A DNA stretch of 27,703 nucleotides from Leptofilum sp050292445 (GTDB taxonomy: Bacteria > Chloroflexota > Anaerolineae > Promineifilales > Promineifilaceae): positions 1-27,703 of the forward strand of contig JBNKLQ010000051.1 of NCBI GenBank assembly GCA_050292445.1. Direction: 5' to 3'. Within the stretch, counting starts at the first letter, position 1; the number at the start of each line of letters is the position of its first letter. A model generated the notes under the pieces. It was given only the letters and a program-made list of their open reading frames with translations. It ran no database searches and had not been told where the DNA came from. Positions 7,345 to 15,279 of the stretch are shown in pieces. The position numbers were made by a program, and so were the translations under genes.

Positions 7345-10300
7345 TTACTGCTCGATCAAAAATCCATCTATTGGGCCGCCAAAGCCGGAAGCTGACCCAT
7401 CCCAATAAAAAGTGTAGGTACAACTGGTGGCGCTACCCAGCGAACTGGGTGTGCAAACGAAGATGTCTGCGCCATCGCCGGAGGCTCCGGTCACCGTGAA
7501 TGCGCCGGAGGTGACCAGGTAGATGTCGCCGTTGGCCGCTACCCAGGCACCGCTGATGTTTTCGGTGCTGTCGGTTAGCTCCACATCTTCACCGTCGAAG
7601 TAGAGTGCCCAGGTGCCGCTGGTGTCGTCGCCAAAGACGGCTCCATCCAGTACCAGCAAATCGTTGCCTGCGCCGGTAATGCCTGCGTTGTAAGTACCCA
7701 ACGTGCTGATGAGAAGACGGCCGTCTGGCGTAAAGCCAATCGCGTCCACATCTTCACCCCCTGAGGCGAGGTCTACGTCTGAGCCGTCGAGATACATTTC
7801 AAACGTTCCGGCGGTAGTGTCGCCCAGCGAGGTGGGGATAAAGCGCACAATATCGGAATCATCGACATTGGCCAGGGAACCGATGGTTTGGTTGCGGACA
7901 AAACTCAATAGCAGGCTGCCATCGGCCATCTGGTAGAAGGCATCTAAATTGTTGAGTGTAATGCCCAGGTCAGAACCATCGAAATACATAGCCCAGGCAC
8001 CTGCGCCTGTGTCGTAGGTCAGCACATCTTCATCGTCGAAGGCGACGCTGCCCGCCGTGCCGCCAGTAGCGGCGCTAACGTAAATGGTTTCGCCAGCGTT
8101 TGGGTCTGGCGTGGGTGTGGCTGTCGGCGGGACGGTTGGTGTCGGGGCAATGGGCGTATCCGTTGGCGTGGGTGATGGGCCGGGCGTGGCTGTATTGGTG
8201 GGAACGGCCGTTGCTGTCGATGTGGGCGGAATTGGCGTATTGGTGGCTGTAGGCGGTGGCCCACCGCTGCTGACGATGACTAGTTCTGGCACGTTGGCTG
8301 CCTCGCGGCTGTTGAAATTGATCCGGCCGCTATCTGTCGTGCGAATCATGAAGCTGGCTAGGCCATCGCCGCTGATAAAACCGGTCACATCCACCTCGAC
8401 CCAGGTGCCGCTGCTGATCGTGCCAGAGTTGCCCAAGGTGGACCCGGCAATCGGCGCGTTGCTGTAAGCAATAGTGGTTTCGCCCCAACTGTTATCTGCT
8501 ATGCCTGCCGCTTCAATACCCACGGTGTTGGCCGAGTTGGCCCAGAGGCGCAGCGTGACGCTGTTGATGTTGCCCGTGACGCCCTGCACATCAAAACGCA
8601 GGTAGCTGTTGATGATGGGTGAACCATCCACTGCCAGGGTCGCGGAGGTGCCGTAGTTGTTGCTGGGGCGATTGGCAAGAACGGCCGCATCGGCAACGGC
8701 CGTAAAAGTAAAGGTGCCACCAGTTTCATCCGGCGTAGGCGATGCAGTGGCGGTGGGAGTGAAGGTAGGTGTGTTTGTTGGTGTGTTGGTTGCCGTTGCT
8801 GTGTTGGTTGGGGTGGCCGTATTTACCGGCGTGTCAGTGGCTGTTGGTGTGTTGGTGGCGGTAGCGACGGCCGTATTGGTCGGTGTGCTGGTGGCTGTTG
8901 CTGTGTTTGTTGGGGTAGCTGTGCTCACCAATGTGCCGGTTGGCGTTGCCGTATTGGTTGGCGTATTGGTGGCCGTGTTGATTGGAGTGGGTGTGTTCGT
9001 GGCGGTGGGTGTATTGGTAGCGGTAGATACGGCCGTATTGGTCGGGGTGCTAGTGGCCGTATTCGTCGGTGTGTTGGTTGGTGTGTTGGTTGGTGTATTC
9101 GTTGGTGTGTTGGTGGGGGTTACGCCAAAGCTGTAATCCACATGCAGCAGCGGCGCGGCACTGCTGTCCAGGTCATAAGACAGCGCATCTCGCTCGCCGG
9201 TGCCGATGGTTAGAATGATGACCAAGTCGTTGCCGCTGTTCCAGCCTGGTCGGTTAACAATTTCTTGGATGATGGCGGTGATGTTGGGCGATTGAACCAC
9301 CTGCCCGGCGGTCCAGGCAGAGAGGGGCCAGTTGACAGATGCGGCTGTAAACGGCCGTGCGGTAATGTTATTGCTGGTAGTAGTAAACGTCGCGGCATCG
9401 TCGCTGGCTTCGCCCACAATGGCAACAGAAGCGGCGACTGTGTTAGGGTCTTGCGCAGTCAATTCCACATATGCGTTGGTGATGGTTGCCCCGGCGGGAA
9501 TGGCTAAGGTTGTAAAGCGCAGGCCAATGTTTTCTTGGGCCAGATCCAGGTCGCCCGCCAATATCATGGCGCCATTGGTTCCCTCTTCGGCATCGTCGGA
9601 AACGGCCGTTACCCGCACCTCCAGCATTGCATCCCCAGGACCGGGGGTATTGGAAGGCGTGGGAATGGGCGTGCTGGTACCTGTCGCCGACGGCGTTGGA
9701 CTTGGCCCTGGCGGCGTAAGGGTTGGCGGGATAGTTGCCGTTGGGTTGCCTGAACTCAAATGTGTGTAGGCGATTTCATAGAGGACGCCATCATTTTCAT
9801 TAGGGTTTGGGCCATTGTCAACAGCGCGATCTACAATGTAGAGATTCCGTTGTGCTTGATTGCCACTGGCCGGCGCGTAAGCCAAACCGGCAGCCTTGAT
9901 CGAGTTAATCGAAGTAATGTCCAGATAACGTAAGAGGGTGCCATTCGTCTCAATTTCGGCAATCACTTCATCCGTGCTGGAGAGGATATAGAGGTGGCCG
10001 TTGTCCGGGTCGTATTCAACCCCTTCCGGATCAGAGATGCCCAAAACAGAGGTATCGAACTGGGTCAGCGTGTCATTCGGGTCTAGAACCCCATTTGCAC
10101 CTAGATTGATCGTGTACAGTTCACCGTTCTCCCCATCAGAAACGTACAAATTTCCTTGCCCGTAGGCCACGCCTTCTGCATCAGAGTCAGACCCTGTATC
10201 GAAGTAAGTAATAACGTCGTCACTGGTGTTATACAAGCCATCCGAACCAGGATTTAGTTCAAAAACACCCCGAACACCCGTGTCATCAGTGGTGTAAAGG

Positions 10301-11502
10301 AAGTTGTTGGCCGGATTGAAAGCGATGCCCGTTGGCTCGTCGGAAAAATCAACGGTGGTAAAGGTGCTGAGTAAATTGCCTGGCAAGCTCACTTCAAACA
10401 GATTGTCGCCGGTAAAATATTGTGGCATTTCGTTGACTTCCCCGTCGCTAATCATCAACGAGTTAAATCCGGCAAGATACGCCAGGCCAGACGGATCGGG
10501 GCTTGGCGGCGAGTAGCCGGATGTTTGCGTGATATTTTGCAGCGTAACTGGATCAATGGGGATGCCCGACACCAAATTAGGCTGAGGCAGTAAAGAAATT
10601 TCGACGAGTTGGCTTGTGGTACGGCCGTTTCCCGGCGGGCTGTCAAGCGCTGTGCCGCTCTGGCTCACTATGAACAGGCTCAGGTTAGCAAGATCATCCG
10701 TCACATCACTGGTTGGGGCAAAAACCATGCTCTGCTGCTCACCGAAAGTAAAATCGACAAAATCCCGGATGCTCACCAACTGACCGTCTGTCGTCAGCTC
10801 CACTAACTGTTGCGCTTGTGGCTCCAACACAAACAGGCTGTTGCTGGCCGGGTTGTAAGCGATACCCTGAGGCGCAACTAAGCCCGATGGCTGCAAATCC
10901 ACCAGAGTAACCACACCATTTGTAAAATCGCCTTCAGCGTCTGGTTCAACCCGAACAAGTCGCGGTCCGGTAGCATCCAGAATAAACAGGGTACCATTGG
11001 TTGGATCAACAGTTAGTCCTTGAGGATTCTGAAGTCCAAAATGGCGGATATTGTGATGTGCCAGCGTTCCCGGAATTAAATCTCCCTCAGTATCTTCCTC
11101 TATTTCGATCAAGCCATCGACCGTAGATTTGAGGATAAGCATGCGACGGTGCAGGTTATCAAAAGCGATGTTGGCTGGGTCCTGAATAGTTGTGGTCAGG
11201 CGATCAACCCCCATTCGTTCGGCATACGGCGCTATTCTGATGACGTCACTGTTTGCAGTCAGCGGAGGTGGCAAACTACCTGCTTCTACAACGTGAAAAA
11301 GATTACTCCTGGCGGAAAAAGCGATGCCAGCAGGATTTGTTAACCCCAAATCGTCATTGTCAAATGTGCGTATCACTCGCGGCGAAGTAACAATTGATTG
11401 CGCCGATGTTGGAGAGTTCCCCGCCAGGAAGGCAAACAAAAAGGACCCGGCCAGGAGGAAGATCAATCCAACTATATGTTTTTTTGAAGTAACATGAATC
11501 AT
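7345..11502 (-). CDS. Large secreted multidomain protein: beta-propeller, CBM96/DNRLRE-like domain, TNTPT linkers, C-terminal repeats
   Basis: This 1385-residue protein starts with a signal peptide (about 1-35, hydrophobic LIFLLAGSFLFAFLAG). Residues about 40-575 hold repeated strands such as DPTNGTLFILDATG, NPASNSLFVLEP and DPDNGHLYILSS, as in NHL/SdiA-regulated-type beta-propellers. A Pro/Thr linker (580-627) leads to a beta-rich domain (630-790), then a long Thr-Asn-Pro linker (793-923), a CBM96/DNRLRE-like domain (925-1075; VADAAVLANRPSNNYGTS and SYLRFDVQG are typical), another linker (1080-1137), and a C-terminal region (1138-1385) with four YFDGSDV-like repeats. No sortase motif or C-terminal anchor is visible. 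The start ATG has AGGA upstream. Location between precursor-synthesis and export genes suggests a cell-surface or matrix protein binding the exopolysaccharide. Its exact role is unknown. Confidence 0.85.
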   Translation of the reverse strand: MIHVTSKKHIVGLIFLLAGSFLFAFLAGNSPTSAQSIVTSPRVIRTFDNDDLGLTNPAGIAFSARSNLFHVVEAGSLPPPLTANSDVIRIAPYAERMGVDRLTTTIQDPANIAFDNLHRRMLILKSTVDGLIEIEEDTEGDLIPGTLAHHNIRHFGLQNPQGLTVDPTNGTLFILDATGPRLVRVEPDAEGDFTNGVVTLVDLQPSGLVAPQGIAYNPASNSLFVLEPQAQQLVELTTDGQLVSIRDFVDFTFGEQQSMVFAPTSDVTDDLANLSLFIVSQSGTALDSPPGNGRTTSQLVEISLLPQPNLVSGIPIDPVTLQNITQTSGYSPPSPDPSGLAYLAGFNSLMISDGEVNEMPQYFTGDNLFEVSLPGNLLSTFTTVDFSDEPTGIAFNPANNFLYTTDDTGVRGVFELNPGSDGLYNTSDDVITYFDTGSDSDAEGVAYGQGNLYVSDGENGELYTINLGANGVLDPNDTLTQFDTSVLGISDPEGVEYDPDNGHLYILSSTDEVIAEIETNGTLLRYLDITSINSIKAAGLAYAPASGNQAQRNLYIVDRAVDNGPNPNENDGVLYEIAYTHLSSGNPTATIPPTLTPPGPSPTPSATGTSTPIPTPSNTPGPGDAMLEVRVTAVSDDAEEGTNGAMILAGDLDLAQENIGLRFTTLAIPAGATITNAYVELTAQDPNTVAASVAIVGEASDDAATFTTTSNNITARPFTAASVNWPLSAWTAGQVVQSPNITAIIQEIVNRPGWNSGNDLVIILTIGTGERDALSYDLDSSAAPLLHVDYSFGVTPTNTPTNTPTNTPTNTPTNTATSTPTNTAVSTATNTPTATNTPTPINTATNTPTNTATPTGTLVSTATPTNTATATSTPTNTAVATATNTPTATDTPVNTATPTNTATATNTPTNTPTFTPTATASPTPDETGGTFTFTAVADAAVLANRPSNNYGTSATLAVDGSPIINSYLRFDVQGVTGNINSVTLRLWANSANTVGIEAAGIADNSWGETTIAYSNAPIAGSTLGNSGTISSGTWVEVDVTGFISGDGLASFMIRTTDSGRINFNSREAANVPELVIVSSGGPPPTATNTPIPPTSTATAVPTNTATPGPSPTPTDTPIAPTPTVPPTATPTPDPNAGETIYVSAATGGTAGSVAFDDEDVLTYDTGAGAWAMYFDGSDLGITLNNLDAFYQMADGSLLLSFVRNQTIGSLANVDDSDIVRFIPTSLGDTTAGTFEMYLDGSDVDLASGGEDVDAIGFTPDGRLLISTLGTYNAGITGAGNDLLVLDGAVFGDDTSGTWALYFDGEDVELTDSTENISGAWVAANGDIYLVTSGAFTVTGASGDGADIFVCTPSSLGSATSCTYTFYWDGSASGFGGPIDGFLIEQ
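8735..9123. repeat. Degenerate 6/12-bp tandem repeat encoding TNTPT linker
   Basis: On the plus strand the DNA is a run of GTTGGTGTG/GTATTGGT-type units. On the coding strand it specifies about 130 residues of TPTNTPTN, TATNTPTA and similar units. Two shorter Pro/Thr linkers of the same gene occur at about 8090-8264 and 9620-9760. The most regular part is 9060-9120. Such tracts are prone to slippage and often vary in length between strains; in the protein they act as extended, possibly glycosylated spacers. Confidence 0.85.
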
Positions 11503-11564
11503 CTTGTTAATCCTGAACGGGTGAAGAAATCGGAATTTAGGGTCTGTTCGTTTTTATCTTGTCG

Positions 11565-11597
11565 AGATTGGACCAATCTTGAAGATTGGTCCAATCT
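11565..11597. repeat. Double palindrome forming a 16-bp hairpin
   Basis: The arm AGATTGGACCAATCTT (11565-11580) is repeated as its exact reverse complement at 11582-11597, with one base between. Each arm is itself a 7-bp palindrome around one base (AGATTGG-A-CCAATCT). It lies 14 bp after the aminotransferase stop and before the surface-protein gene. It may terminate or process the upstream minus-strand mRNA, although there is no T-run directly after it. Confidence 0.7.
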
Positions 11598-11610
11598 ATA
11601 AACGCCAAAA

Positions 11611-12714
11611 TTAATGGGCAACAAAGTTGTTGATCACAGCGGCAGTGTATTCGACAGCTTCGGGCGGTATTCCTGGGTACATGGGCAAGGACAGGATTCG
11701 CTGGGCCAGCTGTTCGGTTATGGGGAAGTCGCCCGGCTTATGCCCCAACTCAGCATAGGCTGGCTGGAGGTGGATGGGGATGGGGTAATGAATGCCGGTG
11801 GCAATACCGGCTTCAGCTAGATGTGCCTGAAGCTGCTCCCGGTTTTCTACCTGGATAATGTAGAGATGGTAGACGTGTTCGACCCAATCAGCGGCGGTTG
11901 GTGTGGTGACGGCCGTATTTGCCAGGAGCGTGTTGTAGCGAACGGCCGTTTCGCGACGCCATTTATTTCCTGCATCCAAATGGGGCAGCTTCACACAAAG
12001 AACGGCCGCTTGAATAGAATCCAGCCGATGATTAAACCCCTTCACTGCATGCTGGTATTTGGCAGATTGGCCGACGTTGCGAAACACACGAACACGCTCG
12101 GCTACAGTAGGATCATTGGTCACCACCATACCGCCATCGCCGTAGGCACCCAGGTTTTTGCTGGGATAAAAACTAAAGGCAGCGGCGTCACCCAGGCCAC
12201 CCGAGCGCCGTCCCTTGTACCGCGCTCCATGCGCCTGGCACGCATCTTCAATCACCCGAAGGCCATGTTTTTCGGCAATGGCCAGAATGGCACCCATGTC
12301 TGCCGGTTGACCATAGAGGTGAACCGGCATGATGGCCCGCGTCGCAGGCGTGATGGTGCTTTCCAGCAAAGCCGGGTCCAGGTTATACGTCTCTGGATCA
12401 ACATCTACCAAAACGGGGCGGGCACCGCAGTTGGAAATGGCGAGAGCGGTGGCAATGAAGGTGTTAGCGGCCGTAATGACCTCGTCACCGGGACCAATAC
12501 CATAGGCTCGCAAAATCAGCTCCAGTGCCGAAAAACCAGAATCAACGCCGACAGCATGCTCCGCCTCGCAGTAGCTGGCAAAGGCCGGTTCAAAATCACG
12601 CACCGGCTTGCCCAAAACGTAGTCTGACCGGTTCAGCACACCGGCAATCGCGGCATTAATTTCATCTTTGATATCCTGGTATTCTTGTTGGAGATCGACA
12701 AAAGATACTTTCAT
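11611..12714 (-). CDS. DegT/DnrJ/EryC1/StrS family PLP-dependent sugar aminotransferase
   Basis: This 367-residue protein of normal family length would transfer an amino group (usually from glutamate) to a keto-sugar nucleotide in the cytoplasm. The PLP lysine is K186 in SFYPSKNLGAYGDGG, the aspartate pairing with the pyridine nitrogen is D157 in EDACQAHGA, and the N-terminal FVDLQQEY and DYVLG segments are typical of WbpE/VioA-like members. It starts 15 bp after the oxidoreductase gene, a pairing seen in 3-amino-sugar pathways such as UDP-2,3-diacetamido-uronic acid synthesis (WbpB/WbpE). The matching acetyltransferase (WbpD) is not in this window, so the product sugar is uncertain. Confidence 0.92.
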   Translation of the reverse strand: MKVSFVDLQQEYQDIKDEINAAIAGVLNRSDYVLGKPVRDFEPAFASYCEAEHAVGVDSGFSALELILRAYGIGPGDEVITAANTFIATALAISNCGARPVLVDVDPETYNLDPALLESTITPATRAIMPVHLYGQPADMGAILAIAEKHGLRVIEDACQAHGARYKGRRSGGLGDAAAFSFYPSKNLGAYGDGGMVVTNDPTVAERVRVFRNVGQSAKYQHAVKGFNHRLDSIQAAVLCVKLPHLDAGNKWRRETAVRYNTLLANTAVTTPTAADWVEHVYHLYIIQVENREQLQAHLAEAGIATGIHYPIPIHLQPAYAELGHKPGDFPITEQLAQRILSLPMYPGIPPEAVEYTAAVINNFVAH

Positions 12715-12729
12715 CGCTTTGATCCTTTT

Positions 12730-13854
12730 TTAAGCTGCCCGATCGACAAATTGGGCTTTTTTGTTTTCTAAAGCGGCTAGCTGATGGGAATACAATGACT
12801 CAAGCTCTCCGTCTTTACCCAGCGTTGGCAGACGGCCGTCGGCGATTGCCACCTGATCACCGCCATTTTTCAAGGATTGCTGCGCCGCTTCGATAATCTC
12901 TACCACTCTCAAGCCGCTATAGCCATTTGTTAAGGGTGTTTCAGTATGAAGGATGCAATCCAGAAAATGTTGGCACTCTACCCGCAAGGGTTCTTGCAAA
13001 TGGATATATGGACTCACGACGCTACCGTAATGGTAAGCAAATTGAAATTCGCCATAAGTATCGGTGCGGCGGATCGCTTTGACACGTTTGTCATACACTT
13101 TTATTTTTTCATGGGTTTCTACATCGTCGTACACCGCCATTTTCTTGCTGCCGATCACCGTGATGCGCCGAGTTTTGCAAGGGTCTAGCCAGCTCATCCG
13201 GACATGGGAAAGGACATTATTGGGGAACATCAACGTCATGTAGGCAATGTCCTCAACGTCCTGTTGAATATAGGCAACCCCCTGGGTGCTGACGCTGGTA
13301 GGCTTCTCGCCTAAAAGGTGTATGAGGATAGAAATGTCATGAGGGGCCAGGTCCCAAATGACGTTGAGGGTGGGATGGAAAAGTCCCAGGCTGGCACGGA
13401 CGGCATCAATATAATGAATGTCACCCAGTTCCCCACTAACGATCATTTCTTTTAGGGCATGTACGGCCGGGTTGTATTCAAAGGTGTGCCCCACCATCAG
13501 GATGCGATCTTGCTTTTTCGCCAGCTTGATTAACTTACGGGCATGATCGCTGGCTGTGGTGAGCGGTTTCTCTACCAGGACGTGCAAACCTTGTTTGAGG
13601 CATTCCCTGGCAAGAGTGAAATGGGTTTGCGGCGGTGTGCTGATAACAACGGCATCAAGCCCCAATGCAAACAGATCCCGGTATTCTCTGGTAATATGCG
13701 GAATTTGGGGATAACAGGAGCGTATATGATTCAATCGCTGTTCATCCAGATCAGCTACAGCTTCCACTCTGGCTGTAGGGATTTCGATGAAGTTCCTGAT
13801 CAGGTTCGGTCCCCAATAACCACATCCAATAACACCTACTTTTAGTTCGTTCAT
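12730..13854 (-). CDS. Gfo/Idh/MocA family sugar-nucleotide oxidoreductase
   Basis: This 374-residue NAD(P)-dependent dehydrogenase has an N-terminal Rossmann fold with GVIGCGYWGPN (7-17), the family EKP motif (95-97, HVLVEKPL), and the substrate-side DLAPHDISIL segment near residue 170. It is most similar in style to WbpB/WlbA-type enzymes that oxidise C3 of a UDP-HexNAc (uronic acid) before transamination, which fits the aminotransferase immediately downstream. The stop of the phosphoglycosyl transferase is 1 bp upstream of its ATG, so the genes are translationally coupled. The assignment to a particular sugar is inferred from gene pairing; other members of this large family act on inositols or simple sugars. 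Confidence 0.9.
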   Translation of the reverse strand: MNELKVGVIGCGYWGPNLIRNFIEIPTARVEAVADLDEQRLNHIRSCYPQIPHITREYRDLFALGLDAVVISTPPQTHFTLARECLKQGLHVLVEKPLTTASDHARKLIKLAKKQDRILMVGHTFEYNPAVHALKEMIVSGELGDIHYIDAVRASLGLFHPTLNVIWDLAPHDISILIHLLGEKPTSVSTQGVAYIQQDVEDIAYMTLMFPNNVLSHVRMSWLDPCKTRRITVIGSKKMAVYDDVETHEKIKVYDKRVKAIRRTDTYGEFQFAYHYGSVVSPYIHLQEPLRVECQHFLDCILHTETPLTNGYSGLRVVEIIEAAQQSLKNGGDQVAIADGRLPTLGKDGELESLYSHQLAALENKKAQFVDRAA

Positions 13855-13855
13855 G

Positions 13856-14617
13856 TTACCCGGCTCCTTTTGCGGTAATAACAGCTGGCACAGTTTTTAA
13901 AAGAATTTTGAGGTCAAGCCAGATGGATTGCTTTTCGATATATTCCAGATCAAGCTCCACCATTTCTTCAAAAGTGGTTTCACAACGGCCGCTTACCTGC
14001 CACAGCCCGGTTAAACCAGGCAAGGCTGCCAAACGGCGCAGATGTCGGCGTTGATACTTCTCTACTTCGTATGGGATTGGCGGACGCGGCCCTATCAGGC
14101 TCATATCTCCCTTAAGGATATTCCAAAGCTGTGGCAGTTCATCCAGGCTCAACCGACGCAGCAGTTTGCCCATACGGGTAATGCGCGGATCGCCATTTAA
14201 TTTGTACGAGTTGGCGCTTTTGGTGTCGGGTTGCAACTTAGACATCTTGGAATCATCGCCTGAGATATAGGCTTCCATATATTTTTGATGCAGTTTAGTA
14301 TCGATGTCTGTCCGCATGGTGCGAAATTTGTAAAAGGAGAAGGTGCGGATGACCCAAACGGTACGGCCGTCTTTCATTTTGCGTTTCGCCCCTACCCGCT
14401 CCTGTTTAAAAATCGCCGGGCCTGGGCTATCTAACATGATGAGCAGGGTAACGATGAGCATCAACGGCAGGAGCAGTATTAACGCGCACAAAGTGAATGC
14501 GAGGTCAAAAACACGTTTGAAGAAATAATACCGGGTAAGCCGATTGATGTTGTCAGAGAGGGATTCCTGTGGTAGCCACTGGATGTTTTCTAATTGTCTT
14601 ACAGGTACTTCTTGCAT
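13856..14617 (-). CDS. Initiating sugar-phosphate transferase (monotopic phosphoglycosyl transferase)
   Basis: This 253-residue protein belongs to the small PglC-like/catalytic-domain form of the bacterial sugar transferase family (PF02397). A re-entrant membrane helix (about 37-62) ends in DSPGPAIFKQERVG, followed by FYKFRTMR, the catalytic Asp-Glu pair D159-E160 in LDELPQLWNILKGDMSLIGPRP, and PGLTGLWQVSGR. It transfers a sugar-1-phosphate from a UDP-sugar to undecaprenyl phosphate at the cytoplasmic face, the first committed step of repeat-unit assembly. It has no N-terminal multi-helix WbaP-type domain. There is an extra segment (about 105-135) between YKFRTM and the catalytic block. It leads the polysaccharide operon, directly followed by the oxidoreductase. 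Confidence 0.93.
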   Translation of the reverse strand: MQEVPVRQLENIQWLPQESLSDNINRLTRYYFFKRVFDLAFTLCALILLLPLMLIVTLLIMLDSPGPAIFKQERVGAKRKMKDGRTVWVIRTFSFYKFRTMRTDIDTKLHQKYMEAYISGDDSKMSKLQPDTKSANSYKLNGDPRITRMGKLLRRLSLDELPQLWNILKGDMSLIGPRPPIPYEVEKYQRRHLRRLAALPGLTGLWQVSGRCETTFEEMVELDLEYIEKQSIWLDLKILLKTVPAVITAKGAG

Positions 14618-14633
14618 GTCTTATCTTCCAATC

Positions 14634-14679
14634 CTGAACATATTGATAGGGCTTGACTGCCCATGAGCATATTGTTCAG
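14634..14679. other. Nested stem-loop upstream of the phosphoglycosyl transferase gene
   Basis: The outer arms CTGAACA(T)AT and ATATTGTTCAG pair with one bulge, and an inner GGGC (14649-14652)/GCCC (14659-14662) stem lies between them. The structure sits 17 bp before the ATG on the minus-strand transcript, between the small unknown gene and the transferase. It could be an attenuator or processing site; this is structure seen by eye only. Confidence 0.4.
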
Positions 14680-14688
14680 GGATAGGGA

Positions 14689-14913
14689 TTACTTGCAGAG
14701 TTCTGGAAATTTGAGGACGGCGTAATTGGGACGGCCGTTTCTAATAATAATTTCAACCGTTCCCTGAAGATGGCCATATTTGTGCAGCAGACGCTGCGTA
14801 AAAGCATGTTCATCCTCATGGCGCAAGGGTTTTTCTGTTATTTCGGTGCTTTTGAGAACGGCCGTTCCTTTGGCAATAGAGAACGTTTTACGGCCGTAGT
14901 TGACAGTCTCCAT
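14689..14913 (-). CDS. Small protein of unknown function
   Basis: The frame gives 74 residues from ATG at 14913, chosen because GGAG lies 8 nt upstream; a GTG 45 nt earlier (14958) is possible. The protein is basic, without a signal peptide or membrane helix, and ends in the strand-like pattern GTVEIIIRNGRPNYAVLKFP, which may be one beta-hairpin domain. I recognise no family. It is in the same direction as the phosphoglycosyl transferase, 72 bp ahead of it, so it may head the operon. Three copies of ACGGCCGT fall in this short gene (14731, 14858, 14890), the densest cluster in the window, and they directly encode GRP/GRK-type residues. Confidence 0.5.
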   Translation of the reverse strand: METVNYGRKTFSIAKGTAVLKSTEITEKPLRHEDEHAFTQRLLHKYGHLQGTVEIIIRNGRPNYAVLKFPELCK

Positions 14914-15109
14914 AACTTTTTCTCCACAAATACAAATACTGCACCGCGTGGAGTTCACGTGTGGTACAGTTACCCCTACCTATGCAGCAGCTCAAATTCC
15001 TAGACCTCCTGAATTCCAATTCTGGGTCTGGCTGCAGATTTACTAGACTTTGATTTTGCGTTTCAAATAGCTAAATATGTTTGCTGTATAGAGAGAGTTG
15101 GTTCGATGT

Positions 15110-15142
15110 GTTATCAACTGGTTAACATCGTGTTAACAGTTC
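15110..15142. promoter_or_regulatory. Three tandem 11-bp direct repeats, candidate OmpR/PhoB-type operator
   Basis: Three consecutive 11-bp units begin at 15110, 15121 and 15132, each starting GTTA(T/A)CA. Direct repeats spaced one helical turn apart are the usual target of winged-helix (OmpR/PhoB-type) response regulators. The adjacent gene encodes exactly such a regulator, and the site lies upstream of the polysaccharide locus. Confidence 0.5.
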
Positions 15143-15188
15143 ATAGTATAACCATAAAAAAGGGGGGAATTATTCCAAATTACGTTTG

Positions 15189-15207
15189 AAAAAAATTCAG
15201 TTTGAAT
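15189..15207 (-). terminator. Weak terminator candidate after the response-regulator gene
   Basis: On the minus strand ATTCA-AAC-TGAAT (15207-15195) forms a 5-bp stem followed by seven T. The stem is short and AT-rich, so termination would be weak at best. It lies 73 bp beyond the stop codon. Confidence 0.3.
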
Positions 15208-15279
15208 ATTTTCAACGAATTGCGAAGGAGAACTTTACTGGCATCCACAAGGACTGGATACATGCATTCGTCATGCTGG

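Larger units (their letters stand above)
14914..15279. other. AT-rich intergenic region with likely promoter of the polysaccharide operon
   Basis: This 366-bp gap lies between the response-regulator gene and the small gene heading the polysaccharide locus, both on the minus strand. It holds the 11-bp direct repeats (15110-15142), a GGAAT-T-ATTCC palindrome (15166-15176), a weak hairpin with a T-run and an unused AGGAGG-like sequence near 15003-15009. No -35/-10 pair is convincing by eye. A regulated promoter reading toward 14913 is expected here. Confidence 0.5.

Noticed and set aside
8735..9123. CRISPR-like array
   Set aside because: Units are 6-12 bp, contiguous and coding; there are no spacers.
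8657..9136. Val/Gly-rich 159-residue frame on the plus strand
   Set aside because: It is the antisense reading of the Thr/Asn/Pro repeat of the surface-protein gene.
571..11546. Shared TTAGGGTCTGT at about 572 and 11537 as a repeat family
   Set aside because: An 11-base match between two places is expected by chance in 27.7 kb.
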